The translations under genes were made by a program, and so were the position numbers. Below the pieces are notes generated by a model. The model searched no databases. It had not been told where the DNA came from and worked only from the letters and a program-made list of their open reading frames with translations. Shown here one piece after another: positions 1 through 10,701 of a stretch of 64,000 nt of DNA; the stretch's first letter is position 1; each line of letters begins with the position of its first letter. The stretch spans positions 5,270,001 to 5,334,000 of the forward strand of contig NZ_JACCCC010000001.1 of NCBI RefSeq assembly GCF_013408795.1, given 5' to 3'. Source of the stretch: Spinactinospora alkalitolerans. GTDB taxonomy: Bacteria; Actinomycetota; Actinomycetes; Streptosporangiales; Streptosporangiaceae.

Positions 1-618
1 CAGCGCCGGCCGCTCGTGGGTCGTGGTGATGCCCACGACCCGCATGCCGGCGCTCTTGCCGGCCTGGACGCCGGCGGGGGTGTCCTCGAAGACCACGATG
101 TGCTCGGGCGCGTAGCCCAGGATCTCGGCGCCGCGCAGGTAGCCCTGCGGGTCGGGTTTGCCCTCGCTGACGTCGCCGGCCGTCACCAGGCCCTTGAACA
201 GCTCGCGCACGCCCAGGTCGGTCAGCGCCAGCTCGGCCCAGTCCCGGCCGGCCGAGGTCACCAGCGCGAACGGGACGCCTTCGGCGTGCAGACGGCGCAG
301 GAACGCCACCGACTCCGGCAGGTGCTCCACCGGGGGCAGGTCGGGGTCCTGGCCGTAGACCCGCAGTTCGGCGATGAGCACGTCCAGTGTGATGCCGGGG
401 AGCAGCTCGGGGTGGTCGGCCAGCACGTCGGTGCCGCGCCGACCCATGAACTTGTGCAGCAGCTCCCTGTCGTAGGGGACGTTGTGCGCGTCCAGCAGCT
501 TGGCCCAGGTGGCCAGGCTGCGCGGTTCGCTGTTGATCAGCGTGCCGTCCAGGTCGAACAGCGCGGCGCGGGGCGGGGTCAGGTCTTCGGAGAGGTCCAC
601 GATTGCACTCACGCCCAT
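1..618 (-). CDS. HAD-superfamily phosphatase / beta-phosphoglucomutase-like (C-terminus beyond window)
   Basis: The reading frame starts at an ATG at 618 and runs off the left edge, so about 206 residues are visible. The HAD nucleophile motif FDLDGT lies near the N-terminus, followed by LINSEP, typical of the beta-phosphoglucomutase / sugar-phosphatase subfamily with a helical cap. Further on are a motif-II-like LVTSAGR and the motif-III/IV pair EGKPDPQGY and FEDTPAGVQA. The family hydrolyses or isomerises sugar phosphates in the cytoplasm. Its first codons overlap the stop of the EIIA gene (stop at 609-611), so translation is probably coupled and the substrate is probably a product of sugar uptake by that PTS. 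Substrate cannot be read from sequence. A GTG two codons in is an alternative start. Confidence 0.85.
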   Translation of the reverse strand, partial: MGVSAIVDLSEDLTPPRAALFDLDGTLINSEPRSLATWAKLLDAHNVPYDRELLHKFMGRRGTDVLADHPELLPGITLDVLIAELRVYGQDPDLPPVEHLPESVAFLRRLHAEGVPFALVTSAGRDWAELALTDLGVRELFKGLVTAGDVSEGKPDPQGYLRGAEILGYAPEHIVVFEDTPAGVQAGKSAGMRVVGITTTHERPAL

Positions 619-1055
619 TGGAACAGCAGATCGCCCTGCTCGATTTCCCCGGTGCCCGCGCGGGAGATCACGTCGCCGTCGGCGTCCAGCGCGACGATCG
701 GCACGATCGGCGACAGGCCCCGCGCGGTGACGTCGGCGGGGTTCCACCGGATCATCGGCCGGCCCGCCTCGATCTCGGCGCCCTCCTCGACGAGCTTGTC
801 GAAGCCCGCGCCGTCCAGCTTCACCGTGTCGATGCCCAGATGCACCAGGACGCCCCGGCCGCCCTCCCCGAGCAGGACGAATGCGTGCGCGTGCAGCTTG
901 GCGACCTTGCCGGTGACCGGCGCGACCGCCTCCTGGAGCCCGTCCCTGGGCCTGATGGCGGTGCCGGGTCCCACCATCCCCTGCGCGAACACGGGGTCGG
1001 GAATCTCGGACAGCCCCACTGCGGTGCCCGATACGGGCGAAAGCACGGAGAGCAT
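609..1055 (-). CDS. crr: PTS glucose-family EIIA component
   Basis: 148 residues, a stand-alone EIIA of the glucose/N-acetylglucosamine PTS superfamily. It passes phosphate from HPr to EIIB. The phosphorylated histidine is His72 in VHLGIDTVKLDG. The partner histidine, His57 in KLHAHAF, lies 15 residues earlier, the same spacing as His75/His90 of E. coli EIIA-Glc. The open frame extends upstream to 1289, but that extension is arginine-rich shadow sequence over the EIIB gene. The ATG at 1055 (MLSVLSPVSG) matches the family N-terminus. It follows the EIIB gene by 65 nt and overlaps the HAD gene, so EIIB-EIIA-HAD look like one transcript. In Streptomyces the EIIA is a separate crr gene too. Confidence 0.9.
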   Translation of the reverse strand: MLSVLSPVSGTAVGLSEIPDPVFAQGMVGPGTAIRPRDGLQEAVAPVTGKVAKLHAHAFVLLGEGGRGVLVHLGIDTVKLDGAGFDKLVEEGAEIEAGRPMIRWNPADVTARGLSPIVPIVALDADGDVISRAGTGEIEQGDLLFQWA

Positions 1056-1120
1056 GGTGCAGCCTCCTCTTCGAAGGCCGAGCGCGACCGACGCGGCCGC
1101 GCCCCGGCGTCGTCGTCGGA

Positions 1121-1357
1121 TCAGTCGAGCAGGTCGTTGATGTCGTCGGTCAGCGAGTCGGCCTCGGGCCCCACCACGACCTGGACGACGTTGCCGGAGA
1201 TCAGCACGCCGTGCGCACCGGCCGCCTTCAGCGCGTCCTGGTCGACCTTCCCGGGGTCGCCGACCTCGGTGCGCAGGCGGGTGATGCACGCTTCGATGTC
1301 CTCGATGTTGCCGGCGCCACCGAGCCCGGCGACGATCGCGGATGCCTTGTCGGCCAT
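1121..1357 (-). CDS. PTS glucose-family EIIB component
   Basis: 78 residues, the size of a free-standing EIIB domain of the glucose PTS family (NagF type in Streptomyces). The phosphorylated cysteine is Cys24 in the signature IEACITRLR. The rest is the usual short alpha/beta domain ending in a Ser/Asp-rich tail. It takes phosphate from EIIA and gives it to the sugar brought in by EIIC (3531-4970, opposite strand). The ATG at 1357 has a strong ribosome binding site (AGGGAGG, 6 nt upstream). The permease is therefore split over three polypeptides encoded on both sides of the GntR regulator. N-acetylglucosamine or glucose is the likeliest substrate; this is inference. Confidence 0.9.
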   Translation of the reverse strand: MADKASAIVAGLGGAGNIEDIEACITRLRTEVGDPGKVDQDALKAAGAHGVLISGNVVQVVVGPEADSLTDDINDLLD

Positions 1358-1376
1358 GTCTACCTCCCTCTGGGAT

Positions 1377-1398
1377 CCACCGGCGTGCGGACCGGTGG
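1377..1398. promoter_or_regulatory. Inverted repeat in the EIIB leader
   Basis: CCACCGG, 8 nt, CCGGTGG: a perfect 7-bp inverted repeat 20-40 nt upstream of the EIIB start, between the SIS gene and EIIB. It could be an attenuator or partial terminator that sets EIIB-EIIA expression apart from the SIS gene, or an operator. A second short palindrome (CTCAGCTGAG, 1417-1426) lies just upstream. No function is established. Confidence 0.4.
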
Positions 1399-1472
1399 AC
1401 GGTGAAAGCTGCGGATCTCAGCTGAGCTTAAATCCCATGGAACGGATGGCCACAGGGGGTGGCCCGGGACGG

Positions 1473-2516
1473 CTACGACGTCTGGGTCACCTTGCCCAGG
1501 CCGCGCGGCGCGTCGGGGTCGTAGCCCAGCCGCCGGGCGAGCCGTTCGGTGATGAGCTGGGCCGGGACGATGAGGCTGATCGGGGCCAGCCACTCGGGCA
1601 GGTCCGGAGCGGGCAGGCAGAGGTCGCAGGCCCCGGCCAGCGCCGAGCCGCCGCCGATGCCGTAGGCCGGGGCCCCGTTGGCGACGACGCGCTCGGCCAG
1701 CGCGACCGTCCCCTGCAGCGTGGGTCCGGACCCCGCGGCCACCAGGATGGCCGGGGTCTCGGCGTCGACGACCGCGATCGGGCCGTGCAGCAGGTCGGCG
1801 TAGGACAGCCCCATGGCGTGCAGGTAGCAGGCCTCCTTCAGCTTCAGCGCCGCCTCGAGCGCGGTGGAGAAGGCCATGCCGCGCCCGGAGACGACCGCTC
1901 CGTGCACGCCGACGAGCCGCTCGACGATCTCGTCCAACTGCTCGCCCGGCTCGGCCAGCGTCTCCTCGATGGCGTCGGGGACCCGGTTCAGCTCGTCGGC
2001 GCCGAGCTCGGCGCCCAGTCCCAGCGCGAGCACGGCCAGCGCGGCGAGCTGGGTGGTGTAGGTCTTGGTCGCGGGAACGGCCAGCTCGTCGCCCGCCCGG
2101 GTGACCAGGGCCACATCGGCGGTCTCGGCGATCGGCGAGCCGGCGCCGTTGGTGATGCCGACGGTGCGGGCGCCGCAGTCGGCGGCCCAGGTCATGGTGT
2201 CGACGATCTCCTCGGTGCGGCCCGACTGCGAGATCGCGACGGCCAGGACCCCGGAGAGGTCCACCTTCGCGCCGTAGGTGGTGGCGATGGAGGGCGAGGC
2301 CAGCGTCGCCAGGCGGCCGGCGTGCGCCTGGAGCAGGTAGCCGCCGTACACGGCGGCGTTGTCGGAGGAGCCGCGCGCGATGAACAGCACCTGCCGGGTC
2401 TGCTGGGCGAGCGCGGCGATCTCGGCCGACTGGGGCAGCAGCGCGTCCAGGGTCCGGCGCAGCGCGTCGGGCTGCTCCGCGATCTCGGACCGCATGACGC
2501 TCGTCGTGGTTGTCAT
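1473..2516 (-). CDS. SIS-domain sugar-phosphate enzyme (GlmS-C/NagB-II-like)
   Basis: 347 residues from the ATG at 2516, which has GAGAG about 5 nt upstream; an upstream in-frame ATG at 2561 lacks a good site. Two SIS domains are visible. The first (about residues 35-165) has FIARGSSDNAAVYG and the Ser-rich AISQSGRTEEI phosphosugar loop. The second (about 195-335) has SGRGMAFSTALEAALKLKE, as in the isomerase half of glucosamine-6-phosphate synthase. No N-terminal glutaminase domain is present, so it is not GlmS. Stand-alone proteins of this form are aminosugar-phosphate deaminases/isomerases (NagB-II, FrlB, AgaS types). Next to a PTS, deamination of glucosamine-6-phosphate is the best guess. 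It diverges from the GntR regulator across a DasR-like operator. Confidence 0.82.
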   Translation of the reverse strand: MTTTTSVMRSEIAEQPDALRRTLDALLPQSAEIAALAQQTRQVLFIARGSSDNAAVYGGYLLQAHAGRLATLASPSIATTYGAKVDLSGVLAVAISQSGRTEEIVDTMTWAADCGARTVGITNGAGSPIAETADVALVTRAGDELAVPATKTYTTQLAALAVLALGLGAELGADELNRVPDAIEETLAEPGEQLDEIVERLVGVHGAVVSGRGMAFSTALEAALKLKEACYLHAMGLSYADLLHGPIAVVDAETPAILVAAGSGPTLQGTVALAERVVANGAPAYGIGGGSALAGACDLCLPAPDLPEWLAPISLIVPAQLITERLARRLGYDPDAPRGLGKVTQTS

Positions 2517-2623
2517 CTGCTCTCTTCCCATCGGTTCGTATGCCTTGCCCCCGCCGGACATACCACCTGATCAGCGACGTTACCGCGTTGCCGAAGTGTT
2601 AATCCGCGTGCGGCACCGGAACG

Positions 2624-2653
2624 TTGACACACCACGGACTACTGTGGTCTAGT
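2624..2653 (+). promoter_or_regulatory. Candidate promoter of the GntR gene
   Basis: TTGACA (2624-2629) and TCTAGT (2648-2653) are separated by 18 bp and point toward the GntR gene at 2712. The -10 lies inside the operator-like repeat at 2643-2658, which fits repression by promoter occlusion. Read by eye only. Confidence 0.45.
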
Positions 2654-2658
2654 CCGGC
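2643..2658. promoter_or_regulatory. DasR-type (dre-like) operator
   Basis: The sequence TGTGGTCTAGTCCGGC matches 12 of 16 positions of the dre consensus as I recall it (A[C/G]TGGTCTAGACCA[C/G]T), with the core TGGTCTAG intact. It lies between the divergent SIS and GntR genes. The adjacent GntR protein belongs to the HutC/DasR subfamily, so autoregulation and control of the SIS-EIIB-EIIA-HAD set are likely. A weaker half site (ACCAGT, 2663-2668) lies beside it. Confidence 0.55.
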
Positions 2659-2711
2659 CTATACCAGTACGCACCATATCCGACCGATACGCAACCGAAC
2701 AGGCACCCGTC

Positions 2712-3446
2712 ATGATCGACCCCACGAGCCCGGTCCCGAAGTACTCCCAGCTCCGGGAAATCCTGCTCGACTGGATCGAGGAGAGCCGGCTCGGAGTCGA
2801 CGACGCCGTCCCCTCCGAGCGCGAACTCGGGGTCAAGTACGGGCTGTCGCGCATGACGGTGCGCCAGACCATCGACCACCTCGTCGCCGAGGGCAAGCTC
2901 TACCGGGTGCCCGGCAAGGGGACCTTCGTGGCCCGTCCCAAGATCGAGATGTCGCTGCGCCTGGCGTCGTTCACCGAGGACATGCGGTCGCGCGGCTACG
3001 TGCCGGGCGCCAGGGACCTGGCCCGCCGGATCGTCCCCGCGCGCGGGCACCTCGCCCGCATGCTGGGCATCGCCCCCGGGACCCCGGTCCACCACATCGA
3101 GCGGTTGCGCACGGCCGACGGCGAGCCCATGGCGGTGGAGCGCTCCAACATCCCGCTCTCCGTCGCCCCCGGCCTGAACGAGCACTCCTTGTCCGGCCGA
3201 TCCCTCTACCAGTTGCTGGAGGAGGAGTACGGTCTTCTCCTCGACTCCGGTGAGCAGACCATCGAGGCCGGCATCTGCGACTCCACAGACGCCAGACTCC
3301 TCGGTCTGCCCTCCGCGAGCGCCGTGCTGCTGCTGCAGCGACGCAGCTTCGCCAACGGCAGGTGCGCCGAACTGGCGATCTCCACATACCGGGCCGACCG
3401 CTACCAGTTGCACTCGACCCTGGATCCGCAACGCGGTTCCGCGTAG
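2712..3446 (+). CDS. GntR-family regulator, HutC/DasR-like (UTRA domain)
   Basis: 244 residues from the ATG at 2712. Residues about 5-72 form the GntR winged helix (PKYSQLREIL, PSERELGVKYGLSRMTVRQ, GKGTFVARP). Residues about 90-235 form the UTRA ligand-binding domain, with the typical STYRADRYQ near the C-terminus. DasR and NagR of this subfamily sense aminosugar phosphates and release DNA when sugar is available. Gene position supports the same job: PTS and SIS genes on one side, EIIC 84 nt downstream on the other. The ligand is inferred from the neighbourhood. It could be the genome's DasR or a paralogue confined to this locus. Confidence 0.88.
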   Translation: MIDPTSPVPKYSQLREILLDWIEESRLGVDDAVPSERELGVKYGLSRMTVRQTIDHLVAEGKLYRVPGKGTFVARPKIEMSLRLASFTEDMRSRGYVPGARDLARRIVPARGHLARMLGIAPGTPVHHIERLRTADGEPMAVERSNIPLSVAPGLNEHSLSGRSLYQLLEEEYGLLLDSGEQTIEAGICDSTDARLLGLPSASAVLLLQRRSFANGRCAELAISTYRADRYQLHSTLDPQRGSA

Positions 3447-3530
3447 CGGCCGCACCCGACCCGCATCCCGTCGGATTACCCAATCACCCCGAGCCACAAG
3501 CTCGACTGCAAGCACATGGGAGGACCAGCG

Positions 3531-4970
3531 GTGAGTTCCGCATCGGCCGCCGAAAGCGGCCTTCCCGCCGCACCGAAACAGTCGTCGACGATCCTGGCGA
3601 TCCTGCAACGCATCGGCCGCAGCCTGATGATGCCGATCGCCGTGCTGCCCGCAGCAGGCATTCTGCTCCGCCTCGGCCAAGGCGACATGCTCGGCAGCAA
3701 CGGTCCCGAGGTCGGCGGCCTGGCCGACGTCGCAGGGATGAGCTGGATGGAGCCCGTCGCCGGTGTCATCGGCACCGCCGGTGACGCGCTCTTCCAGGCG
3801 CTTCCGCTGCTCTTCGCTGTCGGTGTGGCCATCGGCTTCGCGAAGAGAGCGGACGGCTCCACCGCACTGGCCGCCGTGGTCGGCTACATGGTCTTCGACC
3901 GGGTGACCAAATGGCTGTTCTTCGAACTCGGCGGCGAACTGGGAGAGGCCGTCACCACGTTCGACGCGGACGGCAATCCCGCGATCAATTGGGGGGTGAA
4001 GAACCCCACCGACGTGCTCGGCGGCATCGTCATCGGCATCGTCGCGGCGCTCTTGTGGCAGCGCTTCTACCGGATCAAGCTTCCGAGCTGGCTGGGCTTC
4101 TTCGGTGGCCGCCGCTTCGTTCCGATCATCACCGCGTTCGCGGCGCTGCTGCTCGCAGTGGTGTTCGGCTTCGTCTGGCCGACCGTCGGCGGGTGGATCA
4201 ACGACCTGGGCAACTGGATCGTGGGTTCGGGTGCGGTCGGCGCCGGCGTCTACGGCGTGGTCAACCGGCTACTGCTGCCGTTCGGCCTGCACCACATCGT
4301 CAACTCCGTCGTCTGGTTCGTCTTCGGCAGCTACGAAGGGGCCGACGGCACCGTCGTCCAGGGCGAGATCAACCGCTACCTCGCCGGCGACCCGACCGCC
4401 GGCGGCTTCCTCTCCGGATTCTTCCCGGTGCTGATGTTCGGCCTGCCCGCCGCCGCACTGGCGATATGGCGCGCCGCGCATCCGAGCCAGCGCGCGGCGG
4501 TCGGCGGCATCATGATCTCCGCCGCGCTCACCGCTTTCGTCACCGGCATCACCGAGCCGATCGAGTTCGCGTTCATCTTCGTCGCTCCGGTGCTGTTCGC
4601 CGTGCACGTCGTGCTGACCGGCATCTCGATGGCGATCCTGAACGCGCTGGACGCGCACCTCGGCTTCAGCTTCTCCGCCGGCCTGATCGACCTACTGCTC
4701 AACTCCTTCAAGTCGAACACGACCGGACTCCCGGTGATCCTCGGATTGGGCGCCGTCTACTTCGTCATCTACTACCTGGTCTTCTACTTCGCGATCACGA
4801 AGCTCAACCTGCCCACGCCGGGCCGCGAGCCGGTCGAGGAGCAGGCCTCGGTCGCGGCGAACCCCGACGCCGCCGCCTCCGTCACCGGTCCGGCGGGCGG
4901 CCCGGTGCAGGACGACCAGGCGACCGGCGCGGCCGACCGCGGGGAGGGCCGGCGCGGATCCTCCTCCTGA
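3531..4970 (+). CDS. PTS glucose/N-acetylglucosamine-family EIIC permease
   Basis: 479 residues from a GTG at 3531, chosen because GGGAGG lies 7 nt upstream; an ATG at 3516 would swallow that site. Many hydrophobic segments span about residues 25-420. Family landmarks are RSLMMPIAVLPAAG near the N-terminus, LLPFGLHHIVNS mid-protein, and the sugar-site motif GITEPIEFAF. The C-terminus is a charged, Ala/Pro-rich tail with no EIIB or EIIA domain, unlike the fused PtsG/NagE of enterics. It forms the membrane channel that brings in and phosphorylates the sugar using the separate EIIB and EIIA of this locus. It follows the GntR gene by 84 nt and is closed by a strong hairpin. Confidence 0.9.
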   Translation: MSSASAAESGLPAAPKQSSTILAILQRIGRSLMMPIAVLPAAGILLRLGQGDMLGSNGPEVGGLADVAGMSWMEPVAGVIGTAGDALFQALPLLFAVGVAIGFAKRADGSTALAAVVGYMVFDRVTKWLFFELGGELGEAVTTFDADGNPAINWGVKNPTDVLGGIVIGIVAALLWQRFYRIKLPSWLGFFGGRRFVPIITAFAALLLAVVFGFVWPTVGGWINDLGNWIVGSGAVGAGVYGVVNRLLLPFGLHHIVNSVVWFVFGSYEGADGTVVQGEINRYLAGDPTAGGFLSGFFPVLMFGLPAAALAIWRAAHPSQRAAVGGIMISAALTAFVTGITEPIEFAFIFVAPVLFAVHVVLTGISMAILNALDAHLGFSFSAGLIDLLLNSFKSNTTGLPVILGLGAVYFVIYYLVFYFAITKLNLPTPGREPVEEQASVAANPDAAASVTGPAGGPVQDDQATGAADRGEGRRGSSS

Positions 4971-4984
4971 CCTGAAGAGGCACA

Positions 4985-5023
4985 CGGCGAGGGCGGGGCT
5001 CCACGAGGGTCCCGCCCTCGCCG
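4985..5023 (+). terminator. Terminator hairpin after EIIC
   Basis: A perfect 13-bp stem (CGGCGAGGGCGGG / CCCGCCCTCGCCG) with a 13-nt loop begins 15 nt after the EIIC stop. No U-tract follows, as is common for high-GC actinobacterial terminators. Confidence 0.75.
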
Positions 5024-5097
5024 CGTCACGCGGTCTCCCCCGGCTCTCCCCTCCCCCTTGCGACCGGAGCGGACGCCGGTGCCGTAGGTTCGGTGCC

Positions 5098-6036
5098 ATG
5101 AAGATCGGATTCGGGGCGCCCGTGGCGGGCGCGTGGGCGACGCCGCAGAACCTCGCGGGGTTCGCCGAGCGGGCGGAGGAACTGGGCTACGACTCGCTGT
5201 GGACCTTCCAGCGGCTGCTGGCTCCCGCCGACAACGACATCGCTCCGGTCTACCGGAGCGTGCTGGACCCGCTGCTGGCGCTGACCTACGCCGCGGCGCG
5301 CACCTCGCGGATCCGGCTCGGCGTCGCGCTGGTGAACCTTCCGTTCATCTCACCGACCTACCTGGCCAAGCAGGCGGCCACGCTGGACGTGCTCAGCGCC
5401 GGGCGGCTCGACCTGGGGCTCGGGATCGGCTGGGCGCCGATCGAGTTCGCCGCCACCGGAGCGAAGCGGGAGCGGCGCGGCGCGCGGGCGGAGGAGTACC
5501 TGAAGGTGCTGCACACCCTCTGGAACGACGAGGTCAGCGCGTTCGACGGCGAGTTCTACACGGTTCCGCCCGGCCGCATGGCCCCCAAGCCCGTCCAGCC
5601 CGGCGGCCCGCCGGTGCTGCTGGGCGGGGTGGCGCGCCCGGCGCTGGAGCGGGCCGGCCGCGCGTCGGCCGGCTGGATGAGCCGCAGCGCGACCGACCTG
5701 GCCTCGATCGCCGAGGACATCGCGGTGGTGCGCGCGTCGGCGGAGCGGGCCGGCCGGGATCCCGATGCGGTGCGCGTGGTCGTGCGCGGCGTGCTGCGCG
5801 TGGACGAGACCGGTGCGGGCACGGCGGGACCCGACGGGCGGCGGTTGCGGCTGTCCGGGTCCTACGAGCAGATCCGCGCGGACGTCGCCCGGCTGGCCGA
5901 GCAGGGCGTGACCGAGCTCTACTACGACCTCAACTGGGACCCGCTGGTGGGCCACCCGGACGTGTCCGCCGCCGCCGCGACGCAGCGGGCCGAAGAGATC
6001 CTGGAGGCGCTGGCGCCGGAGACCCGCCGATCTTGA
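5098..6036 (+). CDS. LLM-class F420-dependent oxidoreductase
   Basis: 312 residues, full length for the luciferase-like (LLM) family. Visible landmarks are GYDSLWTFQRL, the RIRLGVALVNLPFISPTYLAKQ strand-helix around residues 70-95 (quoted in part as RIRLGVALVN), LSAGRLDLGLGIGW, and a late GVTELYYDLNWD barrel strand. In actinobacteria these mostly use coenzyme F420 rather than FMN, and this window also encodes fbiA, fbiB and fbiC. Substrate is unknown. TAGGTT (5085-5090) lies 7 nt before the ATG, so the message is probably leaderless. A dispersed repeat begins just after its stop. Confidence 0.85.
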   Translation: MKIGFGAPVAGAWATPQNLAGFAERAEELGYDSLWTFQRLLAPADNDIAPVYRSVLDPLLALTYAAARTSRIRLGVALVNLPFISPTYLAKQAATLDVLSAGRLDLGLGIGWAPIEFAATGAKRERRGARAEEYLKVLHTLWNDEVSAFDGEFYTVPPGRMAPKPVQPGGPPVLLGGVARPALERAGRASAGWMSRSATDLASIAEDIAVVRASAERAGRDPDAVRVVVRGVLRVDETGAGTAGPDGRRLRLSGSYEQIRADVARLAEQGVTELYYDLNWDPLVGHPDVSAAAATQRAEEILEALAPETRRS

Positions 6037-6037
6037 C

Positions 6038-6152
6038 CTTGGGTTTCAACCTCGGCCCCCTGGGGCCGGGGGCGGCGTGCACCGTCGCCCAACCACCGCG
6101 GATCCCGCCTTCGGCTGAGGTTTCAAAACCCCCGATGGTCGCGGTTGGAACT
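6038..6152 (+). repeat. Dispersed 3'-UTR repeat, copy 1
   Basis: Two blocks, 6038-6059 and about 6094-6150, match the region after fbiB at 45057-45078 and 45171-45229. The first block is 18/22 identical; the second shares CACCGCGGATCCC, then a GGCT.AGGTT core and ACCCCCG.TGG. Within this copy GGGTTTCAACCTC and GAGGTTTCAAAACCC are roughly inverted, so the RNA could fold into an imperfect hairpin. It starts right after the oxidoreductase stop codon. Confidence 0.6.
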
Positions 6153-6168
6153 CACGGTCGAGATCGGC

Positions 6169-6206
6169 GAGGCAGGGCCCCGCCGACGGCGGCGGGGTCC
6201 TGCCTC
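6169..6206 (-). terminator. secA terminator
   Basis: GAGGCAGGGCCCCGCC and GGCGGGGTCCTGCCTC pair over 16 positions (one G-T wobble) with a 6-nt loop, 14 nt beyond the secA stop. It can serve both secA and the convergent oxidoreductase. Confidence 0.8.
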
Positions 6207-6219
6207 GTGCGTCAAGCCG

Positions 6220-9102
<2,883 letters not shown>

Positions 9103-9323
9103 TTCTAATGCGCTCCTCGCCGAATCGTGGCCCGCATCCGGAGGACGGAACGGATCCTTCGCCCCCAGCATTCCATGGTAGGCGAGCTTATTGCCTCATC
9201 GGCCCCGCGCGGGCATCCCGAAGCCCACGGCGCGGCCCTCATCAGGGTTTATCCGGTTCCAGGCGGGTTATCCACCGTCATAAGGGTTCCCGATCGGAGT
9301 CCGTGGTATCTGGGGGTACCGCT

Positions 9324-9671
9324 ATGGCGCACAATAGCAACCGCAGCCGCTACATCCGCGGTTACCAGATCGAGGGCGGGGCCTGGGCCCCGACCAACAA
9401 CCACCGGGGCCGCCAGGCGTCGTGGGTCGCCGTCGCGTTCCTGCTCGTCGGCTTCGTGCTGGCCGGCCTCTCCCTGGCCCTGGGGCCCGCGTGGTGGCTC
9501 CTGGGCGTCGGCGTGGCGGCCATGGTCATCGGCGGGATCCTGTGCGCGGTGTCCGACATCTTCACCGACGTGGTCCTGGACGATCCGCGCTACGACTCCG
9601 AGGAGCCGCACTCCACGCCGCTGCACAAGATCAAGCGGCGCGACCGGGAGATCCAGGGGGAGGGCGTCTGA
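9324..9671 (+). CDS. Small two-TM membrane protein, unknown function
   Basis: 115 residues from the ATG at 9324, with GGGGG about 8 nt upstream. Two hydrophobic segments (about residues 34-52 and 56-76) follow a basic N-terminus containing NNHRGRQASWVAV. The layout resembles short actinobacterial proteins that begin with an HGN..AAW-type motif (DUF6704-like); that link is tentative. The C-terminal third is charged (DDPRYDSEEP, KIKRRDREIQ) and probably cytoplasmic. It diverges from secA and converges on hpf. No function can be assigned. Confidence 0.7.
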   Translation: MAHNSNRSRYIRGYQIEGGAWAPTNNHRGRQASWVAVAFLLVGFVLAGLSLALGPAWWLLGVGVAAMVIGGILCAVSDIFTDVVLDDPRYDSEEPHSTPLHKIKRRDREIQGEGV

Positions 9672-9713
9672 CGGCGGGCACGGACGAGCCCGGCGTCCCG
9701 GCGAAGAACGGCC

Positions 9714-9731
9714 GGTCCGCGTCCGCGGACC
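9714..9731 (+). terminator. Hairpin downstream of the small membrane gene
   Basis: GGTCCGCG-TC-CGCGGACC is a perfect 8-bp inverted repeat followed by CTTTCG, about 45 nt after the stop at 9671. A short terminator is likely. Confidence 0.5.
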
Positions 9732-9793
9732 CTTTCGCGGGCGGCGTAGCCGACGGCCGCCATGCGCGAGCGGGACCGGGGGGCGCCGCGTCC

Positions 9794-9836
9794 TCGGCGC
9801 GCCGCGCCCGGCGCTTCACCGGACGCGGCGCGCCGA
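9794..9836. terminator. Bidirectional terminator between converging genes
   Basis: TCGGCGCGCCGCG and CGCGGCGCGCCGA pair over 13 bp with a 17-nt loop, between the membrane gene (ends 9671) and hpf (ends 9862). It sits 26 nt past the hpf stop. Confidence 0.7.
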
Positions 9837-9861
9837 CGGCCTTTCGAAGACGGGCCTCACT

Positions 9862-10539
9862 TTATTCCATGAGGCGCAGGACCCCGTAGTTGAAGCCCTT
9901 CCTGCGGTAGACGACGCTCGGCGCGTCGCGCTCCTCGTCGCGGAAGAGGTAGAAATCGTGGCCCACGAGTTCCATTTCCATAAGGGCCTGGTCAATGGTC
10001 ATCGGTTTGGCGTAGTGGAATTTCTCCCGAACGATAACGGGGGCACCGCCCTGGGTGTCGAGTTCCACGACCTCGTCGGCGAACGCGCTGTCGACGGCCG
10101 CGCCGTCGATCTCGTCGGGGTCTTCCGCCGGGGAGGGAACGGGAGCCGGTCGGGTCACCTCGCCGAGCGGCGCCCCGGTGGAGTTCGCGAGTTCGGCGGT
10201 CGCCGCAGCCACCGAGACCGGGGCTCGGTTGCCCTTGTGCACCTTGCGCCGGTCGGCGGCCTTGCGCAGTCGCGCCTCGATGCGGTCGAGAGCCAGGTCG
10301 AGCGCGGTGTAGCGGTCGTCAGCGGAAGCCTCGCCCCGGATCACCGGGCCGTTGGTGTGGATGGTCAGTTCAACCCGCTCACGCTGATCCGCCAGCTTCG
10401 GGTTTCGCTCTTTGGACACCTCCACATCGACGCTCATGCCCTTCTGCTCCCACTTGGAGAGTTTGGCCAGCTTGGTTTCGGCGTGCCGCCGGAACTTGTC
10501 GCTGACGCCGGTGCGCCGACCCTTGACGATGATGTCCAC
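9862..10539 (-). CDS. hpf: Long-form ribosome hibernation promoting factor
   Basis: 225 residues from a GTG at 10539, with AAGGGGG 4 nt upstream; the frame is open to 10761 but the family start is (M)DIIVKGRR. The N-terminal ribosome-binding domain (about 1-100) has the beta-alpha-beta pattern with LDLALDRIEARLRK. A linker of about 50 residues leads to the C-terminal dimerisation domain (about 165-225, KFHYAKPMTIDQALMEMEL, FRDEE, VYRRKGFNYGVLRL). The long form pairs two 70S ribosomes into inactive 100S particles in stationary phase. A stress-sigma-like promoter and a long hairpin lie upstream. Position beside secA is conserved in actinobacteria. Confidence 0.95.
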   Translation of the reverse strand: MDIIVKGRRTGVSDKFRRHAETKLAKLSKWEQKGMSVDVEVSKERNPKLADQRERVELTIHTNGPVIRGEASADDRYTALDLALDRIEARLRKAADRRKVHKGNRAPVSVAAATAELANSTGAPLGEVTRPAPVPSPAEDPDEIDGAAVDSAFADEVVELDTQGGAPVIVREKFHYAKPMTIDQALMEMELVGHDFYLFRDEERDAPSVVYRRKGFNYGVLRLME

Positions 10540-10642
10540 AAGACCCCCTTCATCGCTTGGCCGTCTCTGCCGACGGCCAGGCTTGCTGTTGCTGTGCCCG
10601 CTCCTGCTTGAACGGTGGGCGTCGGTTCGCCTCCTCCTCTCC

Positions 10643-10680
10643 CGCCGCCGTCTGCGGCCCATGGCCCGCAGACGGCGGCG
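10643..10680 (-). promoter_or_regulatory. 15-bp stem hairpin in the hpf leader
   Basis: CGCCGCCGTCTGCGG and CCGCAGACGGCGGCG form a perfect 15-bp stem with an 8-nt loop (CCCATGGC). It lies 104 nt upstream of the hpf start and downstream of its candidate promoter, so it would be in the leader RNA. It may control translation or stability, or be a leftover terminator for upstream readthrough. Confidence 0.5.
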
Positions 10681-10701
10681 CCGGCTGATGTTGGGAGCCG
10701 T

